Part shown: positions 26,150 through 38,734 of the stretch, one piece after another
Numbering within the stretch: position 1 is the stretch's first letter
Layout of the letters: every line of letters begins with the position of its first letter
Source of the DNA: Elysia crispata
Taxonomy: Eukaryota > Mollusca > Gastropoda > Plakobranchidae
DNA: 64,000 nucleotides
Direction: 5' to 3'
Assembly (NCBI GenBank): GCA_033675545.1
Contig: JAWDGP010003608.1
Location: 234,501 to 298,500, forward strand
The notes under the pieces: generated by a model
What the model was told of the DNA's origin: nothing
Databases searched by the model: none
The model's input: the letters and a program-made list of their open reading frames with translations, nothing else
Made by a program: the position numbers and the translations under genes

Positions 26150-26555
26150 TTTTGTAGGAAAATGTAGGAAAATCCGTGTTAGCAGAGGAAGAATGGTTAG
26201 ACCGCTGAGCTTTAACCAAAGTCGTATCTCAGTGGTTTTGTATTAAAATCCGTGTCAGCAGAGGAAGAATGGTTAGACCGCTGAGCTTTAACCAAAGTCT
26301 TATCTTAGTGGTTTTGTATTAAAATCCGTGTCAGCAGAGGAAGAATGGTTAGACCGCTGAGCTTTAACCAAAGTCGTATCTCAGTGGTTTTGTATTAAAA
26401 TCCGTGTCAGCAGAGGAAGAATGGTTAGACCGCTGAGCTTTAACCAAAGTCTTATCTTAGTGGTTTTGTATTAAAATCCGTGTCAGCAGAGGAAGAATGG
26501 TTAGACCGCTGAGCTTTAACGAAAGTCGTATCTTAGTGGTTTTGTAAGAACATGT
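26150..26555. repeat. 76-bp minisatellite with dimeric higher order, about 5 copies
   Basis: The word ggttagaccgctgagcttta recurs at 26195, 26271, 26347, 26423 and 26499, exactly 76 bp apart. Successive copies alternate between cgtatctcag and cttatcttag, so the true repeat is a 152-bp dimer. The gaatggttagaccgc word resembles the A-box region of the SINE at 23820. Confidence 0.95.
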
Positions 26556-27555
26556 AAGTTGTTTTCCTTGTGTTGTAGTTTTATTCCGCTCAGGTCGTCT
26601 TACGTCAGTTACGATAACAGCTGTAACAGTGAGGATGACGAGGATGTCATGAAAGAGGTGAAGACGCAGTCGAAAGAGCATTTTCAAAACATAAATTGAA
26701 AAAATCACCGAAATTTGCGCAAAACTGTCGTCACAAATGTTTCTTTAGATTTTGTGAACTATGAAGGCTGGACTTAGACCTCATCATAGTAGCCAGCGAA
26801 TCTTGATCAGTCGGATGTGACAAGCTAGACAAGTCACAGTGTAGCCATGACCACTAGGTGGACCAGGTCTCTGTGCTGAGGAATCTTGATTGGTGCAGGA
26901 TTGTGAAGGGCGATTTTGGGGACAGAAATCAGGTAGTCAGACAAGCATTGAAGAGATACTAAACGGAGACAGAGACAGACAGTTGGACAGACAGCCAGAT
27001 GAGTAGAGAGAGGTGGAGAGTATGATGGTGTCCCCACCACCATTACCTCCAGTATTTCCCTACGACTCGAGGAGTGTATGGGAGCTCGGAGCCTCGGGGT
27101 GAGCTCTCGTGACCTACTTTTGGGAAAGCTGTCGCCAGACTCGACGTGAGGCAGTGTCGGGGCAGTCAGATAGACTGACAGACTGACAGTCAGACAGGGA
27201 CGAGGGAACGGTGGGCAGTCTGGGACTGGAGGGAGGAGGGCGGGGAGAGGCTTCTCTGGAGGTGCGTGCTATCGATCCGTGAGACTAAAGAATCTGGTAG
27301 ATGTGATGACGTCTTGTGAAGTTTGTCATCTCAACCTGGCCCGCTCCCACACACTTACTGCTTCTAACTCGGTTTAGATCTCCATCTGTTTTTCTTCTTT
27401 CTTTCTCTCTTTCGCTCGTTGTCTCTCAGTTTCTCTTATTTACTTGCATTCTTTTCTTCTTCTGCTTTTTATCTGTTTTTTTCTTTATTGATCTGTCCGT
27501 GCACGCTTGCTTTGATCTTTTATTCTGTGCATTTCTTGTCTAACTGACAGTCTCT
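26556..27555. other. Unique sequence with a predicted G-quadruplex motif
   Basis: No gene is recognised. Bases 27222-27244 hold four GGG tracts separated by loops of 6, 4 and 1 bases, which fits the standard G-quadruplex pattern on the + strand. Confidence 0.5.
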
Positions 27556-27900
<345 letters not shown>

Positions 27901-28339
27901 TTTCGTAGCTAAAATATATCGAGCGCCCTGCGACTAAAAGGCACGCCTAATTCTGTAGAAAGGGACACTTGCTAACGAAATTTGCCGACGATCCTGGAAT
28001 GTTGCCGCAATTCACCGCAATCAACCCAACGTGTTTTGCCTGCAAGCGCTTCTCCGGAAAATTAGATTGCCCTCGCGTTTTCCTTCCCATCTGACTTTTT
28101 CTACATTTCCTTAAAAGCTGCTTGAAGGTTTATGGATTTTTCCGTCCTTCTTTTCTTTTTTATTAATTTAATTTTTCCGCTCGTGGCTTTTCTCTTTATT
28201 TCTTTCGAGGAGCTCAAATTCTTGGGTTTTCTACTTTGTTTCAGTCATAGCGTTTTGCTTTAACATAAAACTTGAAGACATGATGAGTCTGATTTATAAA
28301 GACACAGTCGTGAAGACAAATATTCCAAGTGGCTGTGTC
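27901..28339. other. Unique sequence, nothing recognised
   Basis: AT-rich sequence between the CT tract and the 51-bp array. No feature is supported. Confidence 0.5.
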
Positions 28340-29205
28340 CTCCATTATCCTGAGCTGCCTGGTTATATATAGACTCAGACGTGAACACAATTGCTCTGTT
28401 TTATCTGAGCTGCCTGGTTATAGACTCAGACGTGAACACAATTGCTCTGTTCTATCTGAGCTGTCTGGTTATAGACTCAGAGGTGAACACAATTGCTCTG
28501 TTTTATCTGAGCTGCCTGGTTATAGACTCAGACGTGAACACAATTGCTCTGTTTTATCTGAGCTGCCTGGTTATAGACTCAGACGTGAACAGAATTGCTC
28601 TGTTTTATCTGAGCTGCCTGGTTATAGACTCAGACGTGAACACAATTGCTCTGTTTTATCTGAGCTGCCTGGTTATAGACTCAGACGTGAACACAATTGC
28701 TCTGTTTTATCTGAGCTGCCTGGTTATAGACTCAGACGTGAACACAATTGCTCTGTTCTATCTGAGCTGCCTGGTTATAGACTCAGACGTGAACACAATT
28801 GCTCTGTTCTATCTGAGCTGCCTGGTTATAGACTCAGACGTGAACACAGTTGCTCTGTTCTATCTGAGCTGTCTGGTTAAAGACTCAGACGTGAACACAG
28901 TTGCTTTGTTCTATCTGAGCTGTCTGGTTATAGACTCAGGTGTGAACACAATTGCTCTGTTCTATCTGAGCTGTCTGGTTAAAGACTCAGACGTGAACAC
29001 AATTGCTTTGTTCTATCTGAGCTGTCTAGTTAAGGACTCAGCCGCGAAGACAATGCTCTTTTCTATCTGAGCTGTCTGGTTATAGTCTAAGCAGTAAGAC
29101 ATTTATTTTATACTATCTGAGCTATCTAGTTATAGTCTAAGCAGTAAGACATTTATTTTATACTATCTGAGCTGTCTGGTTATTGACTCAGGCGTGAAGA
29201 CAATG
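28340..29205. repeat. 51-bp minisatellite, about 17 copies
   Basis: The unit contains gagctgcctggttatagact and cagacgtgaacacaattgct. Its 17-codon period gives a 229-codon + strand frame repeating NTIALFYLSCLVIDSDV, and a second frame is open as well. The unit is unrelated to the other 51-bp array (800-1697). The right end (29040-29205) is diverged. Confidence 0.95.
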
Positions 29206-29284
29206 GCTCTGTCCTCTCTGACCTGACCAGTTTCTAAGGTTTGTGATCGGTCCATGGCTGACCAGCAGATTTTCATCTTTCAAG

Positions 29285-29507
29285 CTTAGTTCTCTCAACC
29301 CTCCTCGCTCTATCATCTCTTGTTTTAATGCTCTGTTCTCTCAACCCTCCTCGCTCTATCATCTCTTGTTTTAATGCTCTGTTCTCTCAACCCTCCTTGC
29401 TCTATCATCTCTTGTTTCAATGCTCTGTTCTCTCAACCCTCCTCGCTCTATCATCTCTTGTTTTAATGCTCTGTTCTCTCAACCCTCCTCGCTCTATCAT
29501 CTTTGTT
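29285..29507. repeat. 46-bp minisatellite, about 5 copies
   Basis: The word ctctcaaccctcctcgctct recurs every 46 bp with almost no change, which suggests recent expansion. Confidence 0.95.
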
Positions 29508-30502
29508 TTCTTCTTATTGCTCATACCAAGGAAGATAACTCCGCACGATCTTAGTTTCAGGTGCAAGGGTCCTGAACCAGCTATCTGCATCGGTCAGTGA
29601 TTGGGTCATTTCGCGGAAGGACTGACCACTAAATTACAGGCATGCCATCTCGTTCAAGATCTTTAGTTTACTTTTTATATACTGCGGCAATGAAAGGATT
29701 CTTGGCCTGAAGGGTTTCGTCGTTTTAAGAGTTTCAGATCTCTCCAGTGTTTTTGTTTCCCCGTTTTACGTCTATTTTTCATATAACCGTTTTGACAACC
29801 AAACAACCAATACGAAGAAGTGATACCAGTCAGTGTAAGGGGAAGCGGCATACAAGAGACCTACCTGTGCTAGCTGCCAGTTTATCTGGGTTGTTTCCCT
29901 TACTCCATACTGACCGCGCGTGCGCGGTACTGCTCACCCCTTGGTTCTCTCATTGCTTATCAACCAGGAGTTATACAACTTTACAGATCTAGCTATGTTT
30001 CATTCACATATCTTCCTACCAGTAATTGCCTGACTCTATATTTATCTATTTATCGAACCCATTGGCCTTGGCCTATCTACCGGTTTTTTGTCTAACCAGC
30101 GATCTGTCCATCTCTTCATCAAGACCTTTTCCTTATTTTATTGGCTACAACTTTTGAAACGTAACATCAACTATATAAAGGATGTCTGTTTCAATTAAAA
30201 CCCGCATGTTTAGATTAAAAACTTTAAACTTTTGATTCCTTTGATCTCTTCATGGGTTAGCGGTGCCAAAAGATTTGATTCTAAGATTCTATTTAACAAT
30301 TGGGCCTTATGTTATCCTTACCTTGATATCTTATGCTGTCACTGCTGGCACTGTTTGCTACCGCAGTTGTCATATGCATCGCTTATGTCTCTCTGACGGC
30401 CAGTGAAACATTTTGAAATGTTTAAATTCGTACAGTTTATCGCAACGCTTCATTTCTTTATTTTCAACGAATCACGATTCTTTATTATTTTGTTCTCCAT
30501 AG
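29508..30502. other. Intron sequence upstream of the first recognised exon
   Basis: Unique AT-rich sequence ending in the acceptor ttctccatag at 30493-30502. The 5' exon it must splice from is not recognised in this window. Confidence 0.6.
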
Positions 30503-30715
30503 GTCAAGGTTATGCTGAAGATCTGCACCCCTGGTGGAGGTCAGGGTCAAGGAGAGCAAGGGTCATCGTTTTTGTCAGCTGATCCTCGCAAGAAACAGGT
30601 CACAGTATTTGACCCATCAGCAAGTGGCTACGTCACTTCCGCTAACAGGAAGGCTGGAACTTCCGCCCCAAAGATGTTCGCCTTTGATTCCGTGTTTACA
30701 CCGGACGATTCATTG
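30503..30715 (+). CDS. KIF26: KIF26-family kinesin, exon A (start of motor domain)
   Basis: This internal exon of 213 nt encodes 71 residues in phase 0. It begins VKVMLKICTPGG, the first beta strand of a kinesin motor, and contains SFLSADPRKKQVTVFDP and PKMFAFDSVFTPDDSL. The last part matches the canonical F-x-F-D-x-V-F motif before the nucleotide-binding loop. These words are characteristic of KIF26 rather than transporting kinesins. KIF26 proteins are atypical microtubule-binding kinesins; KIF26A is reported to lack ATPase activity, and the family acts in neuronal development, cell migration and Wnt/GDNF-related signalling. The acceptor is ttctccatag. The donor GT follows codon TTG, and a long (CT)n tract starts 5 bp beyond it. 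Earlier exons are not visible. Family assignment is from memory of conserved motifs. Confidence 0.9.
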
Positions 30716-30716
30716 G

Positions 30717-30985
<269 letters not shown>

Positions 30986-31169
30986 TGGGATAGTTTTGTT
31001 TGTCCCACTCTCTCTGTTAGTAAGGATAATTCTATGTCTCTCACTCTTTATTTGGTTGGGATAATTCTGTCTGTCTCAATCTCTGTTTGATTGACATCAT
31101 TCGGTCTCTCATTCTCTGTTTCTGTAGGTCTTTTTCGACTAGTAGACTGTCTCACTTTGTTTTTCTACC

Positions 31170-31396
31170 TAAATGTCTATCTATCCATCCATCCATCTAT
31201 CTATCTATCGATCCATTTATCTATCTATTTATCCATCCATCTATCTATCTATCTCTCTACTTGTCGGTCTATATATATATATGTATCGATCTCTCTGTCT
31301 ATCAATCTTTCTGTCTGTATGCATATATATCTATCTACCTACCTATCGATCTATCTATCTATCTAAACATCTATCTATATATAGATATATATTTCG
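31170..31396. repeat. TCTA/TCCA tetranucleotide repeat
   Basis: An interrupted (TCTA)n/(ATCC)n tract with TATA and ATCGATC words. Overlapping Tyr/Leu/Ser-rich frames are artefacts. Confidence 0.9.
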
Positions 31397-31573
31397 ATTT
31401 AACCTAAATACAAGTACCCATCCTACATTATTTTTATACTCTAATTCATGTATTTATACATATTTTGTCGGTCTTTACATTATAATCCTCTTCTCTATTA
31501 ATTTTTCTCTTTTTTTCTGTTTTCATTTCCTTTTCCCATCTATGTATAGTCTTAATATCCCCCCACCCTTTCC

Positions 31574-31695
<122 letters not shown>

Positions 31696-32389
31696 CTCTC
31701 TCTCTCTCCTTCTTTGACACTGTTTCCTTCTGTTTTACCTGTTGGTCTTGTTCACGCACACCCGTACACCCTCACACACACACACATACCAGGTGAAGCA
31801 GTTGTGGTGATGGTCTGAGAGCCCTAGTCTCGCGCCAGGCACCACGCCTCACTTAAACTAATATTCCCAAAACAGATGTGTGTCTAGCCGAACGCTGTAG
31901 CGAGCGAGTACTAGCGACCTGGGCCCCAAATAATGTGAGTGACCAGCTTGGCGCCAGCTCTCGTCTGCTGGAGACTCCAGGTCTGGATCCTTTACTGCCC
32001 ATCTGCCCGCTGGGGCAGTACCTCTCCAGGCCAGACTGCCTGTAATGAGAACCGCAGTGGTTTGCAGAGAACCGCCTCACCATAAAAACACTTCAACACC
32101 AGTTATTTCCACGATTCAGCACACTGTTTTGTTTTGTTTTGTTTCTTGTTCGCAGTTTCACTATTTCCTTCTTAGACTTGAGCTGCTTTATGTCTATGCC
32201 AAGTTCGCAGTCTCTTTCTATGGGAATGTTTCTGCCTTTATGTAATAAATCATTGCCTCGGAGACCATCAGTGAGAACCACTAGGTATTTTGCTATTTTT
32301 GGGGAAAAAATGCATACACAGAAAGAATATTTTCTCGCCATACCATATCATGTGATCAATGCTCTGAACCAATCATACTGTCATATCAG
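31696..32389. other. Intron 1 unique sequence
   Basis: A GC-rich portion (31810-32080) has open frames on the - strand with no recognisable domain. It may belong to an unidentified interspersed repeat. Confidence 0.4.
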
Positions 32390-33005
32390 AGCTTTGTCCA
32401 AACCACATGGCCCAGTAATTTATGAAGTCAGAGTTTGTCTAATTACCACAACCCATTAAATCAGACAGCCTGAGTTTGTCCAATTACCAACACTCAGTAA
32501 GTCAGAAAGTCAAAGTTTGTTCAACTACCACCACACAATAAGTCTGACAGCCAGAGTTGTCCATTTACCGTTACCGGGTATCCAATAAATATGACAGCCA
32601 GAGTTTGTCCAATTATCACCATCCAGTACGTCAGAGAGCCAGCTTTTGTCCAATTACCACAACCCAGTAAGTTTGACAGAGTTGTCCAATTACCACTCCC
32701 AGTAAGTCAAGCAATCAGAGTTGTGCAATTATCGCCACCCAGTAAGTCAGACAGCCATACTTCGTCCAATTACCATCACCCAGTAAGTCAAGCAACCAAA
32801 GTTTTTCAATTACCAACACGCAGTAAGACAGACAGCTAGAGTTATCCAATTACCACTTTCATGTAAGTCAGACAGCCAGAGTTTGTCCAATTACCACAAC
32901 CCAGGGAGTCCAACAGTCAGAGTGTGTCCCAATTACCACCACTCTGTAAGTCCGACAGTCAGAGTTTGTCCAATTATCACCACCCAGTTAGCCAAAAATT
33001 TATCC
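32390..33005. repeat. About 42-bp minisatellite, diverged, about 14 copies
   Basis: The words agtaagtcagacagccagag and tttgtccaattaccaccacc recur with periods of about 38-47 bp and many substitutions. It looks older than most arrays here. Confidence 0.9.
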
Positions 33006-33143
33006 AAACCACATCGTCGAATGAGTTACACAGATAGTGTTGACAAAATTAAATGATCCAGCAGTTCTAAAAGTCAGCGTTTTTTTTATAATTTTTTTTT
33101 GTCTTGTAAGTCTGAGATTCAGCCCTTTGTCCAAGCCCCATTA

Positions 33144-33397
<254 letters not shown>

Positions 33398-33464
33398 TCT
33401 AGAATGTTGTTATTATTCCGCTATGACTGATTTTTTTTTGGTGTGTTCGTGTGTGTGTCCGCAG

Positions 33465-33558
33465 ACGGAGCTGTGTGCCAGCAGCCTGACGGAGATTGTC
33501 CAGTCGGTGGTGGCGGGAGCAGACGGCTGTCTCTTCACCTATGGCTACTCCAAGCTGG
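33465..33558 (+). CDS. KIF26: KIF26-family kinesin, exon B (up to the Walker A loop)
   Basis: This 94-nt exon starts in phase 0 and ends in phase 1. It encodes TELCASSLTEIVQSVVAGAD then GCLFTYGYSKLG, with the last Gly codon split by the intron. This is helix alpha-1 and the start of the nucleotide-binding P-loop. In ordinary kinesins the loop reads GQTGSGKT; here it reads GYSKLGKT once joined to exon C, which keeps the G-x4-G-K-T spacing but replaces the usual inner residues. Loop substitution is also seen in vertebrate KIF26. The acceptor is gtgtccgcag and the donor is the strong consensus gtgagt. Confidence 0.92.
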
Positions 33559-33602
33559 GTGAGTGACCACAACCACATATAGGGTTTCATTCCCTTTCTT
33601 AG

Positions 33603-33748
33603 ACTACATTTACCCGATATGTGATAAGATTTACCGAAATGTCCGATATGAGGAAAGATTTAAGCAAGTGTCCGATGTGCGACAAAATTTTAAGCAAATG
33701 TCCGATTTACTCAAATGTCCGATGTGAGACAAGGTTTGCGCAACTGTC
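33603..33748. repeat. About 29-bp diverged repeat, about 5 copies
   Basis: Words such as atgtccgatatgag and aagatttaagcaa recur with spacing of roughly 27-36 bp just inside intron 2. Confidence 0.75.
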
Positions 33749-33789
33749 GTCAAGTAAAAGTAACTAGACTCCAGTGAGATTTTCCCAGT

Positions 33790-33999
33790 ATATGGGTAAA
33801 TAGCGGGAGAAAAAGAGAAACAGAAAAACAGATAGAGATAAGAAGAGACAGCGCTAGAAGAAGAAGCAAATGGAGAAAACCAGACAGAAAGAGACAGGGA
33901 CATAGAAGATGGTGGGGAGAAAAGAGAAGGAAAATCTGCTGAAGGAGGAGGAGAGAGGGTAGTGGCTTGGAGAGGGGGCGGGGGATAGGACTACAAAGG

Positions 34000-34068
<69 letters not shown>
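33790..34068. repeat. Purine-rich tract ending in (GA)n
   Basis: An interrupted AGAA/GAGA purine tract ends in a pure (GA)n at about 34009-34068. Confidence 0.9.
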
Positions 34069-34069
<1 letters not shown>

Positions 34070-34421
34070 AAATGCAATCTACAGTATTTTTTGTTCTAAT
34101 CATGTTAAAGTTGAAACAGTAGAGAGATCCACTTATAGAACAAATGTGGGAATGAGAAGAGACACCATGTTGTCCCTCTTGGACTATAAGATGGCGGAAA
34201 TAGAGCGAGAAAACCTTCAGTTCTGAGGTTGATTCAAAAATTAAAAAAAAAAAAAAAATCCTTGGCAAGGAGACAGGGTGCGGTTTTGGAGGAGTAGGAT
34301 CATAGGTCCCTATCGAGAGAACAAGCCACAGTCTGGGAGAAAAAGACCCAAGTTCTGCTTAGCCATGGCACATCTGCGCCCAGGCCCCTCAATATTAACT
34401 TCTTTGGTGACTCTTACACTC

Positions 34422-34640
<219 letters not shown>

Positions 34641-34869
34641 CTTGTTTTCTCTCTTTTCACTTCTCTTGTGTATCAGATCTGTATTACCTCAGAATTATCG
34701 CCTCCTTCTAGCCGACCCCTCTCCCCCACCCCCAAGACTATCGATATATCGTGGTTAGTCTATTGGTCGTCCCGTGATGGACGAGCAACTGTCAAAGGAT
34801 GCCCATAAATCGCACGATGTTCGTAAATTCATAGAGGCTATTTTCTATTTTCTGAAGTATTCATCTGTC

Positions 34870-35440
34870 TGAATGTCTTCACTTTCCTTCATAACTTCTA
34901 TCTGTTCACACATTCTTTTGCTTCATAACTTCTATCTTTTCACACATTCTTTTACTTCATAACTTCTATCTTTTCGCACTTTTTACTCGTACTTCATAAC
35001 TTCTTTCTTTTCGGACACTGTTTTGCCTCATAACTTCTTTCTTTTCGTATAATCTTTTACGCCATAACATCTATCTTTTGGAACTTTTGCTCCACAACTT
35101 CTATCTTTTCGCACACTCTTTTGCTCCATCACACTATAATGCTTCATAACTTCTATCTTTTCGCACACTCTTTTGTTCCATCACACTATAATGCTTCATA
35201 ACTTCTATCTTTTCGCACACTCTTTTGCTCTATTACTTCTATCTTTTCGCACACTCTTTTACTCAATAAGTTCTATCTTTTCGCACAATTTTTCGTTTAC
35301 AATTTCTATCTTTCGGCACAATTTTTCCTAAATAACTTCTGTCTTTTCGCACAATTTTTCCTAAAAAACTTTTGTCTTTTCGCACACTATTCACGCCATA
35401 CTTCTGTTTTTCGCACAGCACTTTTCTTTTTGTTTTGTTT
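34870..35440. repeat. 34-bp minisatellite, diverged, about 16 copies
   Basis: The words cttcataacttctatctttt and cgcacactcttttg recur about every 34 bp. Copies near 35100-35260 are the most alike, and the right end drifts strongly. Confidence 0.92.
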
Positions 35441-35490
35441 TTCTTCAAAATCATAACTTTTGTTTACTCTGAAAAAAAATCTAAGAGCAA

Positions 35491-35521
35491 AAATGGTGGA
35501 AATCGAACCTAAGATTCTCCT
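35491..35521 (-). mobile_element. Possible SINE or tRNA fragment (B-box end)
   Basis: On the - strand, bases 35510-35493 read aggttcgatttccacc, which fits the T-arm/B-box and 3' end of a tRNA-like sequence. No matching A-box is present because the adjacent sequence is the start of the 56-bp array. It is probably a SINE remnant cut by array growth. Confidence 0.35.
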
Positions 35522-38055
35522 TTCTAAAAGTTATGTCTGGACATGTATTTGAGAAGCATAACTTGGATTGTATCATTTTCTAAAAGTTATGTCTGGACAT
35601 GTTTTTGAGAAGCATAATTTGGATTGTATCATTTTCTAAAAGTTATGTCTGGACATGTTTTTGAGAAGCATAACTTGGATTGTATCATTTTCTAAAAGTT
35701 ATGTCTGGACATGTTTTTGAGAAGCATAACTTGGATTGTATCATTTTCTAAAAGTTATGTCTGGACATGTTTTTGAGAAGCATAACTTGGATTTTATCAT
35801 TTTCTAAAAGTTATGTCTGGACATGTTTTTGAGAAGCATAACTTGGATTGTATCATTTTCTAAAAGTTATGTCTGGACATGTTTTTTGAGAAGCATAACT
35901 TGGATTTTATCATTTTCTAAAAGTTATGTCTGGACATGTTTTTGAGAAGCATAACTTGGATTGTATCATTTTCTAAAAGTTATGTCTGGACATGTTTTTG
36001 AGAAGCATAACTTGGATTGTATCATTTTCTAAAAGTTATGTCTGGACATGTTTTTGAGAAGCATAATTTGGATTGTATCATTTTCTAAAAGTTATGTCTG
36101 GACATGTATTTGAGAAGCATAACTTGGATTGTATCATTTTCTAAAAGTAGTGATTGGATATGTACTTCAGCAGTAAAAATGTAGCTGTATCATTTACTAA
36201 AAGTAGTGCTGGACATGTACTTCAGCAACAATACTGTAGCTGTATCATTTTCTAAAAGTAATGACTGGGCATGTGTTTCAGCAGCAATACTGTAGCTGTA
36301 TCATTTTCTAAAAGTTATGTCTGGACATGTTTTTGAGAAGCATAACTTGGATTGTATCATTTTCTAAAAGTTATGTCTGGACATGTATTTGAGAAGCATA
36401 ACTTGGATTGCATCATTTTCTAAAAGTAGTGACTGGACATGTACTTCAGCTGTAAAAATGTAGATGTATCATTTTCTAAAAGTAATGACTGGACATGTGT
36501 TTCAGCAGCAATACTGTAGCTGTATCATTTTCTAAAAGTAGTTACTGGACATGTGTTTCAGCAGCCAAACTGTAGCTGTATCATTTTCTAAAAGTAGTGA
36601 CTGGACATGTACTTCAGCAGCAAAACTGTAGCTGTATCATTTTCTAAAAGTAGCTGTATCATTTTCTAAAAGTAGTGCTGGACATGTACTTCAGCAGCAA
36701 TACTGGAGCTGTATTATTTTCTAAAAGTAATGACTGGACATGTGTTTCAGCAGCAATACTGTAGCTGTATCATTTTGTAAAAGTTATGTCTGGACATGTT
36801 TTTGAGAAGCATAACTTGGATTGTATCATTTTCTAAAAGTTATGTCTGGACATGTATTTGAGAAGCATAACTTGGATTGTATCATTTTCTAAAAGTAGTG
36901 GCTGGACATGTACTTCAGCAGCAATACTGTTGCTGTATCATTTTCTAAAAGTAGTTACTGGACATATACTTCAGCAGCAAAACTGTAGCTGTATCATTTT
37001 CTAAAAGTAATGACTGGACATGTGTTTCAGCAGCAATACTGTAGCTGTATCATTTTCTAAAAGTAGTTACTGGACATGTGTTTCAGCAGCCAAACTGTAG
37101 CTGTATCATTTTCTAAAAGTAGTTACTGGACATGTACTTCAGCAGCAAAACTGTAGCTGTATCATTTTCTAAAAGTAGTTACTGGACATGTGTTTCAGCA
37201 GCAATGCTGTAGCTGTATCATTTTCTAAAAGTAGTTACTGGACATGTATTCCATCAGCAATACTGTAGCTGTATCATTTTCTAAAAGTAGTTACTGGTCA
37301 TATACTTCAGCAGCAAAACTGTAGCTGTATCATTTTCTAAAAGTAGTGACTGGACGTGTACTTCAGCAGCAAAACTGTAGCTGTATCATTTTCTAAAAGT
37401 AGTGGCTGGACATGTACTTCAGCAGCAATACTGTTGCTGTATCATTTTCTAAAAGTAGTTACTGGACATGTGTTTCAGCAGCAATGCTGTAGCTGTGTCA
37501 TTTTCTAAAAGTAATGACTGGACATGTGTTTCAGCAGCAATACTGTAGCTGTATCATTTTCTAAAAGTAGTTACTGGACATGTACTTCAGCAGCAAAACT
37601 GTAGCTGTATCATTTTCTAAAAGTAGTTACTGGACATGTACTTCAGCAGCAAAACTGTAGCTGTATCATTTTCTAAAAGTAGTTACTGGACATGTACTTC
37701 AGCAGCAATACTGTAGCTGTATCATTTTCTAAAAGTAGTTACTGGACATGTGTTTCAGCAGCAATGCTGTAGCTGTGTCATTTTCTAACAGTAGTGGCTG
37801 GACATGTACTTCAGCAGCAAAACTGTAGCTGTATCATTTTCTAGAAGTAATGACTGGACATGTATTTCAGCAGCAAAACTGTAGCTGTATCGTTTTCTAG
37901 AAGTAATGACTGGACATGTATTTAAGCATCACAACTGGGGCTGTATCATTTTCTAAAAGTAATGATTGGACATGCATTTCAGCAGCAATATGGGAGCTGT
38001 ATCATTTTCTAAAAGTAATGTCTTGGCTTATATTTTAGCATCAATATTGGGGTTG
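35517..38055. repeat. 56-bp minisatellite, two subfamilies, about 45 copies
   Basis: All units share attttctaaaagt and ggacatgt. Subfamily A (about 35517-36150) has ttttgagaagcataacttgg. Subfamily B (about 36150-38055) has acttcagcagcaaaactgta and gctgtatc. Pairs of A units reappear inside B at about 36300-36420 and 36775-36890, so blocks of several units have been copied. The array fills most of intron 2 and ends about 80 bp before the exon C acceptor. Confidence 0.97.
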
Positions 38056-38134
38056 TACTAGCCGTTACTGTACCATTAAGATCTACTTTGACTCATACAT
38101 CTTTAACATGTGTGTGTGTGTGTGTTCTAACCAG

Positions 38135-38332
38135 GCAAGACGTACACCATGCTGGGAACAGACCAGGGAGCGACCAACCTGGGTGTGATGCCATGCGCAG
38201 TGGCCTGGCTGTTCCGGCTGATCAACGAGCAGAAGGACAAGACCGGCGCCAGATTCTCCGTGAGGGTCTCGGCCGTCCAGCTCTCTGGTCGAGAGGAGAC
38301 CCTGCACGACCTGCTCGCTGATATAGGTCAAG
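38135..38332 (+). CDS. KIF26: KIF26-family kinesin, exon C (Walker A lysine to beta-5)
   Basis: The exon starts in phase 1 and completes the Gly codon, giving [12 protein letters not shown] and so the Walker A lysine and threonine. It continues [37 protein letters not shown] and [13 protein letters not shown]. The [11 protein letters not shown] segment corresponds to the G-I-I-P-R stretch of typical kinesins and the last part to their EIYNE..DLL strand; the divergence is typical of KIF26. The acceptor is ttctaaccag. Two donors six bases apart are possible (end 38326 or 38332), both in phase 1; I chose 38332 because aag|gtcagt is the better site. Confidence 0.92.
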
Positions 38333-38349
38333 GTCAGTGACACTGGATG

Positions 38350-38445
38350 CTTACTTACTGATGTTGTTATTGCTTCTGTTGTTGATGAGGGTGTTGTTGC
38401 TCTTGTTGTTGAATTGTTGTTGTTCTTGCTGTTGAACTTTTCTTG
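38350..38445. repeat. GTT-rich stretch
   Basis: Interrupted (GTT)n/(CTTGTT) words at the start of intron 3. Confidence 0.7.
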
Positions 38446-38734
38446 ATACTCTTGATATTATGTGTGATAGAGGACCGAGCAAGGCGATACAGTAAGTCAT
38501 GATAACATTCATTATCGTTTAATCTGGATTCACTGAAAACAATCTGTAGTTACTGCTCTCAATAGAGAAAGAAAGTTTCGTCTGTTGAATTGTTTTCACA
38601 TCTATCTTGGTTGTATATTAATAATAAATAATGATAAGTAAGTGCAGTTGTACCCTGCAAGTTATCTTAAGTAAACCAACTGGCGGGAGAGCAGGAAAAA
38701 TAATGTTCTTTTTGCTGACCCACTCCGACGGTTG

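Noticed and set aside
28381..29070. 229-codon + strand frame repeating NTIALFYLSCLVIDSDV
   Set aside because: 51-bp unit array with two frames open; no coding evidence.
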